A stretch of 64,000 nt of DNA, from positions 62,001-126,000 of the forward strand of contig NZ_JSEH01000013.1 in assembly GCF_000801335.2 (NCBI RefSeq). The letters run 5' to 3'. The notes under the pieces are model-generated. The model had not been told where the DNA came from, made no database searches, and saw only the letters and a program-made list of their open reading frames with translations. The translations under genes and the position numbers were made by a program. This DNA comes from Desulfovibrio sp. TomC. GTDB lineage: Bacteria > Desulfobacterota > Desulfovibrionia > Desulfovibrionales > Desulfovibrionaceae. Shown here one piece after another: positions 7,692-14,604 of this stretch. How positions within the stretch are numbered: the first letter of the stretch is position 1; the number at the start of each line of letters is the position of its first letter.

Positions 7692-8654
7692 ATGTCGCAG
7701 GTATTTACGGATGCTTCGGTGTCGGTTGGCGGTACGCCGCTAGTGCGCCTCAATCGTCTGGCCGCCGGAACCGGGGCCACGGTGCTGGCTAAGATCGAGG
7801 GCCGCAATCCGGCCTTTTCCATCAAGGACCGCATTGGCGCGGCCATGATCGAGGATGCCGAGCGGCGCGGGGTATTGCGTCCGGGCATGGAGATCATTGA
7901 GCCAACCAGCGGCAACACCGGCATTGCCCTGGCGTTCGTGGCAGCGGCCAAGGGCTACGCCATCTCGCTGACCATGCCCGAAACCATGAGCCTGGAACGT
8001 CGCCGGGTGCTGGCCTTTCTGGGAGCGAAGCTGGTGCTGACCCCGGGCGGGGAAGGCATGGCCGGGGCCGTGCGCCGGGCCGAGGCCATCGCCGCTTCGG
8101 ACACGGGGCGTTATTTTCTGCCCCAGCAGTTTAAAAATCCGGCCAATCCGGCCATTCACGAACAGACCACCGGTCCCGAGATCTGGAGCGCCACGGACGG
8201 GGCCGTGGATGTGATTGTCAGCGGCGTGGGCACGGGCGGCACCATCACCGGCATCTCCCGTTTCATTAAAAAGAACCGGGGAAAAAACATCGAGAGCGTA
8301 GCCGTGGAGCCGGCGGGGAGTCCCATCATCACCCAGGCCCTGGAGGGCGCGCCGCTTGTCCCAGGACCGCACAAGATCCAGGGCATCGGGGCCGGCTTTA
8401 TCCCGGACACTTTGGACCTGTCCGTCATCGACCGGGTGGAGCTGGTGGAAAACGACGAAGCCGTGGCCGCCTCGCGCCGCTTGGCCCGGGAAGAAGGCAT
8501 CCTGGCCGGCATTTCCTCGGGCGCGGCCGTGGCGGCGGCGGTGCGGCTGGCCGGTCGGGCGACGTATGCCGGCAAGACCATTGTGGTGGTCTTGCCCGAC
8601 GCGGCCGAGCGGTATCTGTCCACCATTCTTTTCGATGGCGTGGGCGAGGCCTAG
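7692..8654 (+). CDS. cysK: Cysteine synthase (O-acetylserine sulfhydrylase)
   Basis: A 320-residue PLP enzyme making cysteine from O-acetylserine and sulfide. Motifs: [22 protein letters not shown] with the PLP Lys, [13 protein letters not shown] (substrate loop), [12 protein letters not shown] (PLP phosphate loop) and [14 protein letters not shown] at 7692 is preferred over 7677 because GGAGGG lies just upstream of it. The partner serine acetyltransferase is 4 kb downstream at 12430-13368. A promoter and operator-like site lie at 7542-7600, so expression probably follows cysteine or Fe-S status. A truncated hesA/moeB-like frame follows. A second CysK-type domain occurs in the fusion at 49793-52093. 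Confidence 0.95.
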   Translation: MSQVFTDASVSVGGTPLVRLNRLAAGTGATVLAKIEGRNPAFSIKDRIGAAMIEDAERRGVLRPGMEIIEPTSGNTGIALAFVAAAKGYAISLTMPETMSLERRRVLAFLGAKLVLTPGGEGMAGAVRRAEAIAASDTGRYFLPQQFKNPANPAIHEQTTGPEIWSATDGAVDVIVSGVGTGGTITGISRFIKKNRGKNIESVAVEPAGSPIITQALEGAPLVPGPHKIQGIGAGFIPDTLDLSVIDRVELVENDEAVAASRRLAREEGILAGISSGAAVAAAVRLAGRATYAGKTIVVVLPDAAERYLSTILFDGVGEA

Positions 8655-8655
8655 G

Positions 8656-8688
8656 GCCGGGACGTCCGTCGTCACGACGCGTCCCGGC
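8656..8688 (+). terminator. Hairpin after cysK
   Basis: GCCGGGACG (8656-8664) pairs with CGTCCCGGC (8680-8688) immediately after the cysK stop. There is no T-tract, so partial termination or mRNA protection is as likely as full termination. Confidence 0.45.
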
Positions 8689-8736
8689 TGTCCGTTGCCA
8701 TGGCGGGCGGCCGGGACGCATTCGGCCGGAGGGTGT

Positions 8737-8877
8737 ATGGAAGTGGAACGCGAGGATGCCTATTGGGAACGCTACAGCCGCAATATCCTGCTGCCGGAAA
8801 TCGGCGTGGACGGCCATGTTGTCCTTGGTACGCACCATGTGTCCGGCAACACGTATTGCCTGCGCATCCGAAAATAG
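8737..8877 (+). pseudogene. Truncated HesA/MoeB/ThiF-type gene (46 codons)
   Basis: An ATG with a good ribosome site (CGGAGGGTGT) opens a 46-residue frame ending in TAG. Residues 8-25 read YWERYSRNILLPEIGVDG, the unmistakable N-terminus of E1-like adenylyltransferases (HesA/MoeB/ThiF). The next expected element, the VVGAGGLG nucleotide loop, is missing and the rest is unrelated, so only the first exon-sized piece survives. An intact gene here would activate a ThiS/MoaD-like sulfur carrier, which fits the sulfur island. It may still be translated because its start signals are intact. Confidence 0.72.
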
Positions 8878-8914
8878 GCGGCAGCTTATTCCATATGTCT
8901 GAACTATGAAATTG

Positions 8915-8965
8915 TTGACGTCTCGGGCGCGTGAAGTTATCAACCTGATCGAGTTGATGATGAAA
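8915..8965 (+). promoter_or_regulatory. nadA promoter with operator-like site D
   Basis: A -35 TTGACG (8915-8920), 16-base spacer and -10 TTATCA (8937-8942). The -10 is embedded in ATCAACCTGATCGAGTTGAT (8939-8958), a near-perfect palindrome with ATCAAC/GTTGAT arms. It is the clearest member of the five-site family, and its position over the -10 suggests repression of nadA-nifS-xdhC-cysE. Confidence 0.7.
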
Positions 8966-9008
8966 AAGACGGGCGGCGCGGTTGCCCGACCCAGAGCAGG
9001 GAATATCC

Positions 9009-10094
9009 ATGGAATCCAAAGCGCAGGCAGCGTCCGATCCCCGGGACTGGACCGAAGACGAGGCAGCGGCGCGTATCCGCGAACTGAAAGGTCGCCTCGG
9101 CCGTGATGTCCTGATCCTGGCCCATCATTATCAGCGTGATGCGGTGGTCGCCGTGGCCGACGCCGTGGGCGATTCCCTGATGCTGGCCCAGGCGGCGGCT
9201 GCGACCTCGGCCCGGCACATCATTTTTTGCGGCGTGCACTTCATGGCCGAGACGGCCGACATCCTGACCGGCCCGGACCAGGCAGTCTATCTGCCCGAAC
9301 AGCGGGCCGGCTGCTCCATGGCCGACATGGCCACCCCCGAGGCCCTGGACTGGGCCTGGGAAAGCCTGACCCGCGCCCAGGCCGGCAGGGTCATACCCAT
9401 TACCTACGTCAACTCTGCCGCCACCTTAAAGGCTTTCGTCGGTCGCCATGGCGGCACGGTGTGCACCTCGTCCAACGCCCGCAACGTCCTTGCCTGGGCC
9501 TTGTCCCAGGACGCCAAGGTCTTTTTCTTTCCCGATGAGCATCTCGGCCGGATCACCGCCCAGGATCTCGGCGTGCCCCTTGCCGACATGCTGGTCTGGG
9601 ATCGGGGCCTGCCCCTTGGCGGCCTGAACCCCGAGGCCGTGCGGGCGGCCCGGGTCTATCTCTGGAACGGCTTTTGCGTGGTGCACCAGATGTTTTTCCC
9701 CGAAGACGCAGCCGCCTGGCGACAACAGGAGCAGGGCATCCGGGTCATCGTCCATCCCGAGTGTCCCATTGAGGTCATCCGGACGGCCGACGCCTATGGC
9801 TCCACGGAAATGATCGCCCGGGCCGTCGATGCCGCGCCGGCCGGGAGCAAGTGGGCCGTTGGCACGGAGATAAACCTCGTGGCCCGGCTGGCTGGGCGCA
9901 ATCCCGACAAGCTGGTGGTCTCCCTGTCGCCGCATCAGGCCATTTGCGCCAACATGTACCGGACGCGCCCGCTGTCCGTCTTGCGCGTGCTGGAGGGGTT
10001 GGCGGCAGGGGAGCCGCCGCCGGCGGTCCGGGTGCCTGTGAACGTGGCCGGGCCGGCCCGACTGGCCCTGGACCGCATGCTCGATCTGTCCTGA
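9009..10094 (+). CDS. nadA: Quinolinate synthase
   Basis: NadA condenses iminoaspartate with dihydroxyacetone phosphate to quinolinate in NAD synthesis and needs a [4Fe-4S] cluster. The 361-residue protein has LAHHYQRDAV near the start, the three cluster cysteines in RAGCSMADM, HPECPIEV and AICANMYRT, and GTEINLVARLA. Start at 9009 is chosen for spacing to AGCAGGGAAT and family length; an ATG at 8982 is in frame. No nadB or nadC is in the window, so the iminoaspartate source lies elsewhere. It is followed 14 bases later by a NifS-type desulfurase, the enzyme type that supplies such clusters. Confidence 0.95.
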   Translation: MESKAQAASDPRDWTEDEAAARIRELKGRLGRDVLILAHHYQRDAVVAVADAVGDSLMLAQAAAATSARHIIFCGVHFMAETADILTGPDQAVYLPEQRAGCSMADMATPEALDWAWESLTRAQAGRVIPITYVNSAATLKAFVGRHGGTVCTSSNARNVLAWALSQDAKVFFFPDEHLGRITAQDLGVPLADMLVWDRGLPLGGLNPEAVRAARVYLWNGFCVVHQMFFPEDAAAWRQQEQGIRVIVHPECPIEVIRTADAYGSTEMIARAVDAAPAGSKWAVGTEINLVARLAGRNPDKLVVSLSPHQAICANMYRTRPLSVLRVLEGLAAGEPPPAVRVPVNVAGPARLALDRMLDLS

Positions 10095-10108
10095 CCAGGA
10101 GGTGTCCC

Positions 10109-11272
10109 ATGGCAGCCGTCTATTTCGACAACAACGCCACCACCCCCCTTGATCCCCAGGTTTTCGAAGCCATGTTGCCCTATCTGCGCGAATGCTACGG
10201 CAACCCGTCAAGCCCCCACCAGTTCGGCCACCGGGCCAAAGTGGCCGTTGAGACGGCCAGGGAGCAGGTTGCGGCCTTGCTCGACTGTTCGGCCGACCGG
10301 CTCGTGTTCACCAGTTGCGGCACCGAGGGCAACAACACGGCCATCCTTTCGGCCGTGCTGGCCGATCCGGCCAAAAAACGGGTGGTCACCTCGGCTGTGG
10401 AACACCATTGCGTCCTGCGTCGGTTGGAATATTTGCGCGACCAGAGGGGGGTGGAAGTGGTCTTTCTCCCGGTGAACGGCCAGGGGCAGCTCGATCTGGC
10501 GGCCCTGGCCGAGGCGGTCACCCCGCATACGGCCCTGGTCAGCCTCATGGGGGCCAACAACGAGACCGGGGTGGTGTGGCCGATTGCGGACATCGCGCAG
10601 CTTGTGCGCTCCAGAGGGGCGCTTTTCCACTGCGACGCGGTGCAGGTGATCGGCAAGGAGCCCTTGTCGCTTAAAAATCTGCCCGTGGACTATCTGACCC
10701 TCTCGGCCCACAAGTTCCATGGCCCCAAGGGAGTCGGGGCGCTTTTTGTCGGCCGGGGAGCGCCGCTGACGCCGCTACTGTTTGGCGGCGGGCAGGAAGC
10801 CGGACGCCGGGCCGGCACCCACAACGTGGCCGGCATCGTGGGGTGTGGCCAGGCGGCCGAGCTGGCCCGGGCCTTTCTCGCAGTCGGCGGCCAGGGCCAT
10901 CTGGCCCAACTGCGCGACCATCTGGAAGAGGGCCTTCTGGCCGCCGTTGACGACCTGGCCATCCATGGCCGGGCCTCGCCGCGCCTGGCCAACACCCTAA
11001 GCCTCGGCGTTGGCGACGCACCCCAGGAAATCCTGCTGGCCGAACTTGACGACCGGGATTTTGCTGTCTCGACCACCTCGGCCTGCCAGTCGCAAAACGC
11101 CGCGCCCTCCCATGTCCTTGCGGCCATGGGTCTGCCCCAACGTTACCAGCGAAGCACCCTTCGCCTGTCGCTGTCCAGGATGAACACCCTGGAAGAGGTC
11201 GAGGCTTTCTTGACTGTCTTCCCCACAGTGGCGGCCGAGGCCCGGAGGCTGGGCCGGGTCGCCTCGGCATAA
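10109..11272 (+). CDS. nifS: Cysteine desulfurase, NifS/IscS type
   Basis: A 387-residue PLP enzyme that takes sulfur from cysteine as a protein persulfide. The N-terminal VYFDNNATTPLDP is diagnostic. HCDAVQVIGK, SAHKFHGPKGVG (PLP Lys), GGGQEAGRRAGTHN and the active-site cysteine in TTSACQSQNAAPSH are all present, followed by STLRLSLSRMN. AGGAGG precedes ATG 10109; the open frame further upstream overlaps nadA and is not used. It lies between nadA (Fe-S acceptor) and xdhC (Moco sulfuration partner). The likely role is sulfur supply to these two processes; a dedicated Nif-like function cannot be excluded. Confidence 0.94.
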   Translation: MAAVYFDNNATTPLDPQVFEAMLPYLRECYGNPSSPHQFGHRAKVAVETAREQVAALLDCSADRLVFTSCGTEGNNTAILSAVLADPAKKRVVTSAVEHHCVLRRLEYLRDQRGVEVVFLPVNGQGQLDLAALAEAVTPHTALVSLMGANNETGVVWPIADIAQLVRSRGALFHCDAVQVIGKEPLSLKNLPVDYLTLSAHKFHGPKGVGALFVGRGAPLTPLLFGGGQEAGRRAGTHNVAGIVGCGQAAELARAFLAVGGQGHLAQLRDHLEEGLLAAVDDLAIHGRASPRLANTLSLGVGDAPQEILLAELDDRDFAVSTTSACQSQNAAPSHVLAAMGLPQRYQRSTLRLSLSRMNTLEEVEAFLTVFPTVAAEARRLGRVASA

Positions 11273-11292
11273 ACACCAAATAGGAGCCGGCC

Positions 11293-12345
11293 ATGCGAGG
11301 TCTTATCGACATTTTAAACGCGTCTCTCGGCCGTGGGGAAAGTGTGGTGGCTGCCGCCGTCGTCGCCAAGGACGGCTCGGCCCCGGGGCCGGCCGGAGCC
11401 AGGATGCTGCTCTTTGAAAACGCAGACATCGCCGGCACAGTGGGCGGTGGTCCGCTGGAAGGCCAGGCCATAAACGCTGCGGTTGAAACCATGGCTTCCG
11501 GGCAGCCGCAAGTGCTCGAAATCGATCTTTCGGGTGCGATCGGCGACGGGGCAGACGCCATTTGCGGCGGCATCGTCCAGGTGTTTCTGGAACGCATCGA
11601 TCCGACTCCGGGCAACGTGGCGCTCTTTCAAACAGTGGCCGCGATGCAGGCGGCCAACCAAACCTGCCTGCTCGTCTCGTCGCTGGATGTCCAGGCCACG
11701 GGCGGCGGCGCACGGGCGCTGCTTTCCGGCGACGGCCGCCTGTTGGCCGGGGGCTTGCCCGATGCCGTTGTCCGCGAGGCCGGTCGGCTGGGCCACAATC
11801 TGTTCTCGCCGTCCAGGGCGGTGTGGGGGGCGGAGGCGTACTTCCTGGAGCCGTTCCCGGCAGCCGATCCCGTCTATATCTGCGGCGCGGGGCACATCGC
11901 CCGGCCGACCTGCCAGATTGCGGCCATGGCCGATTTCCGGGTCATTGTTCTGGACGACCGGGCGGAGTTCGCCAGCCCCGAACGCTTCCCGTTGGCCAAT
12001 GAGGTGGCCGTGCTGCCCGCGTTTGACGATTGCTTTGCCGGCCGCAGCCTCGACGCCGCCAGTTCGGTGGTCATCGTCTCGCGTTGCCACAAGCAGGATC
12101 GCAAAATCCTGATCAATGCCCTGCACACGGACGCAGGCTACATCGGCATGATCGGATCGAGCCGCAAGGTGGTGGCGGTTTTGGAAGAACTGATCGAGGA
12201 GGGGTTTTCCCGGCAAAACGTGGCCAGAACCCACGCCCCCATTGGTCTGCCCATTGGCGGCGACACGCCTGTGGAAATCGCCGTTTCCATCGTGGCCGAA
12301 CTCATCAAGGTCCGCACCGCCCGACGTGAGCGTCGCCCCGTGTGA
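11293..12345 (+). CDS. xdhC: XdhC/CoxF-family molybdenum cofactor sulfuration protein
   Basis: A 350-residue two-domain protein. The N-terminal XdhC/CoxI domain has SAPGPAGARML and GTVGGGPLEGQA. The C-terminal Rossmann domain begins YICGAGHIARP and has VIVLDDRAEF, YIGMIGSSRK and THAPIGLPIGGDTPVEIAVSI. In the known family XdhC binds molybdenum cofactor and accepts sulfur from a NifS-type desulfurase for insertion into xanthine dehydrogenase-like enzymes. The desulfurase gene lies 20 bases upstream, which supports the same handover here. No xanthine dehydrogenase is in the window, so the client enzyme is unknown. Confidence 0.92.
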   Translation: MRGLIDILNASLGRGESVVAAAVVAKDGSAPGPAGARMLLFENADIAGTVGGGPLEGQAINAAVETMASGQPQVLEIDLSGAIGDGADAICGGIVQVFLERIDPTPGNVALFQTVAAMQAANQTCLLVSSLDVQATGGGARALLSGDGRLLAGGLPDAVVREAGRLGHNLFSPSRAVWGAEAYFLEPFPAADPVYICGAGHIARPTCQIAAMADFRVIVLDDRAEFASPERFPLANEVAVLPAFDDCFAGRSLDAASSVVIVSRCHKQDRKILINALHTDAGYIGMIGSSRKVVAVLEELIEEGFSRQNVARTHAPIGLPIGGDTPVEIAVSIVAELIKVRTARRERRPV

Positions 12346-12429
12346 TCGTGCGGCCCCGCACTTTTTTTCGATGCAGTCGCGTTGGCCGGGGCATTTCACC
12401 CGTGTGCCTGTTCATCCCGGAGGTCCGCC

Positions 12430-13368
12430 ATGTCTGAATTTCGACAACAGGCCAAGATCAACAGCGTCCTGGAGCTGACAACCGAGCAATTGTGCGATCC
12501 GGCTTCTTACGAAAAGGTCTATCACCGGCCCCTGCACGACGAGCCCATGCCGTCGGTTGCGGCCCTGTCCGAACTGATGGACAGGCTTCGGGCCGTCCTT
12601 TTCCCGGGCTATTTCGGCAACTCGAGCGTCAGCCCGGAGAGCATGCGCTACCATATCGGGGCGAACCTGTTCGAGGTGGACCGCCTGCTGACCGATCAGG
12701 TCCGCCGGGGGTACTGCTTTTTTTGCGAACTGGAACGGGGCGGGGAATGCCAGGACTGCGACGCCCGGGCCAGACGGCTGACGGGAGAGTTTCTTGGCGC
12801 CCTGCCGCAGCTGCGGGAACTGTTGGCTGAGGATGCCCAGGCCGCCTACGAAGGCGACCCCTCGTCGCGCAGTCCGGGCGAGACCATTTTCTGCTACCCA
12901 AGTCTCGTCGCCCTGACCCATTACCGTGTGGCCCATGTGCTCCATACCCTTGGCGTGGACCTCATTCCGCGCATTCTGACCGAAATGGCCCACGCCGCGA
13001 CAGGCATCGACATCCATCCCGGCGCGGTGATCGGCCGCCGGTTTTTTATTGACCACGGCACCGGCACGGTCATCGGCGAAACCTGCATCATCGGCGACAA
13101 TGTGCGGCTCTATCAAGGCGTGACCCTTGGAGCCAAAAGCTTTCCCAAGGACGGGCAAGGCAGGCTCGTCAAGGGAGGCGCACGCCATCCGGTGGTCGAA
13201 AACGACGTGGTGATCTATTCCGGGGCAACCGTGCTCGGGCGCATCACCATCGGCCAGGGGGCAGTCATTGGCGGCAATGTCTGGGTGACAACCGATCTGC
13301 CGCCGGGGGCGCGCATCTCACAGCAGCGCCCCCTGGGCGTGCCGCTTGTGGATGGCGGCGGGATCTGA
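12430..13368 (+). CDS. cysE: Serine O-acetyltransferase (EpsC type) with extra cysteine knuckles
   Basis: This enzyme acetylates serine to O-acetylserine for cysteine synthase. The 312-residue protein has the left-handed beta-helix hexapeptide repeats: TGIDIHPGAVIGRRFFIDHGTG, GETCIIGDNVRLYQGVTLGA, and ATVLGRITIGQGAVIGGNVW. GGAGG precedes ATG 12430. Around residues 95-115 it carries YCFFCELERGGECQDCDAR, a C-x2-C-x7-C-x2-C pattern that looks like a zinc or Fe-S knuckle and is not part of classical CysE. It ends the nadA-nifS-xdhC operon. Lacking the classical C-terminal tail, it may bind CysK differently from E. coli CysE. Confidence 0.92.
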   Translation: MSEFRQQAKINSVLELTTEQLCDPASYEKVYHRPLHDEPMPSVAALSELMDRLRAVLFPGYFGNSSVSPESMRYHIGANLFEVDRLLTDQVRRGYCFFCELERGGECQDCDARARRLTGEFLGALPQLRELLAEDAQAAYEGDPSSRSPGETIFCYPSLVALTHYRVAHVLHTLGVDLIPRILTEMAHAATGIDIHPGAVIGRRFFIDHGTGTVIGETCIIGDNVRLYQGVTLGAKSFPKDGQGRLVKGGARHPVVENDVVIYSGATVLGRITIGQGAVIGGNVWVTTDLPPGARISQQRPLGVPLVDGGGI

Positions 13369-13861
13369 CTGTGAGCCCTGTTTCTTTAAAGATCTGGATC
13401 GAGTGGTTTGATTTGGAGTGGACATTGGCAGGCTAAAAATTTCTTTTTGCAATAATTATATTGTACTAACAGTATTTTCCGAGACACGGGGGCGGTCTTT
13501 GTGATTGATTTCTCAAATAACGCTTGTGCGTGCTCCGGGCCGGGCGTATCCCGGAGTTGCTGGGCCGCCGTGCGCTGCGGATCGTCCTGAGTAGGGGATT
13601 CGGATCTTGCGGCAAGGCCCGGGCGTGTGGGGAGATCGGCCGGTCCTGGCAGAAACGAACGTAACAACCAACGCCCCCTCGTGTCACGTACAGTGACCGG
13701 ACACCCGTCCCTTGGTGGGGCGAAGGCCTGATCATCGAGACCCGGACTCGCGGAGACCGCCCGCCCGGGGCCCGGACGCCGCACGAGATCGCCGGACGCA
13801 AACCCGGCGGACGACGGCAGCCGCCCGTCGGCGACTTGGGGACACCCCCGAGGAGTCGGTC
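13369..13861 (+). other. Structured GC-rich leader upstream of a small membrane protein
   Basis: The first 130 bases are AT-rich and contain promoter-like sequence. From about 13560 the region is GC-rich with several potential stems: GTCAC/GTGAC near 13683, GCCGG...CCGGC near 13790, GACGG...CCGTC near 13812, and a final 7-bp stem at 13835-13852 that includes part of the GAGGAG ribosome site. No long reading frame is convincing. It may be a cis-regulatory RNA. I could not match it to a known riboswitch class. Confidence 0.4.
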
Positions 13862-13954
13862 ATGAGTCTGATGGATATCGGCGCCATAGCTGGCGCACTG
13901 GTGTTTCTGGCCCTGCTTGGCACGCTCGTTTACAAGATGAGTCTGCGGCACTGA
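13862..13954 (+). CDS. Small single-pass membrane protein (30 residues)
   Basis: ATG with GAGGAG nine bases upstream. The 30-residue product is one hydrophobic helix (AIAGALVFLALLGTLVY) with a short acidic N-terminus (MSLMDIG) and basic C-terminus (KMSLRH), predicted N-out/C-in. It is followed by a strong terminator at 13985-14014, which supports a real gene. It resembles small accessory subunits of membrane complexes in shape only; no family is recognised. The long structured leader in front suggests translational control. Confidence 0.6.
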   Translation: MSLMDIGAIAGALVFLALLGTLVYKMSLRH

Positions 13955-13984
13955 GGCCGTTTCCGCTGGGCATGCTGCATTGAC

Positions 13985-14014
13985 GGGCGTCCATCCCCAT
14001 GGGGATGGACGCCC
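13985..14014. terminator. Bidirectional terminator
   Basis: A perfect 30-base palindrome (15-bp arms around CCATGG) between the convergent 30-residue gene and the aldehyde oxidoreductase operon, so it can serve both. T-tracts are weak. Confidence 0.7.
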
Positions 14015-14037
14015 GCATTGTTTGGGCCAGCCTCGCG

Positions 14038-14604
14038 TCACGGGTTCATGGCCAACGATGCATCCTGTTCGGCGAGAAAGACCGCATAGCCACGTTTCAG
14101 GTACAGGGTGGAGAACAGGTACACGGCCCCTGCAGCGGTCGTGAGAGAAGTGATATCCCGAAATTCCTGGCCGCAGGACAGGGCCTTGAGGGCTGCCTTG
14201 ATGGTTTCCGGGGCCAGCTCGAAGGGTGATTTCTCGAAGAGATCCACCGGCACGGGCCGTGGGTAATCCCGGGAATTCGACCGAATTTCCTCAGCCAACA
14301 GCACTTCGACGGCATCTTTGTGGTCCAGGATGCGGGCGTACGTGCGACTGAGCAGCGCCAGATCGTGGTATAAAGTACGGCCGGACAGACTTTCAAATGA
14401 TGCGATGCCAGACAGACCGGACACAACCGCAGCCACCCGCAGGCACGGATCAGCCTCCGGCGGCGCTTCAAGGCGCTCGGCGAAACCGCGCGCCAGAAGT
14501 TGATCCAAGATTTCATCGGCAGCGATCAGGCGCGTGGCGGCGCTGGCCTCCCGGACCGTTTCGAGGGCCGCTCGGGCCAGGTCGTCCTCGTCGGCTTCGC
14601 TCAT
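14038..14604 (-). CDS. Conserved hypothetical protein of aldehyde oxidoreductase operon
   Basis: A 188-residue, mostly alpha-helical soluble protein with no signal peptide. Its ATG overlaps the stop of the aldehyde oxidoreductase gene (ATGA), so the two are translationally coupled. The N-terminal half is acidic and alanine-rich, and the C-terminal segment reads VYLFSTLYLKRGYAVFLAE. I do not recognise a named domain. Tight coupling to a tungsten/molybdenum enzyme suggests a chaperone or assembly role, which is inference only. Confidence 0.75.
   Translation of the reverse strand: MSEADEDDLARAALETVREASAATRLIAADEILDQLLARGFAERLEAPPEADPCLRVAAVVSGLSGIASFESLSGRTLYHDLALLSRTYARILDHKDAVEVLLAEEIRSNSRDYPRPVPVDLFEKSPFELAPETIKAALKALSCGQEFRDITSLTTAAGAVYLFSTLYLKRGYAVFLAEQDASLAMNP

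Noticed and set aside
9851-10108. Longer start for the cysteine desulfurase
   Set aside because: The extra codons overlap nadA in another frame; the AGGAGG site and the VYFDNNATT start fix the ATG at 10109.
13862-13954. KdpF or CydX
   Set aside because: Similar in size and hydrophobicity only; no kdpA or cyd genes are nearby.
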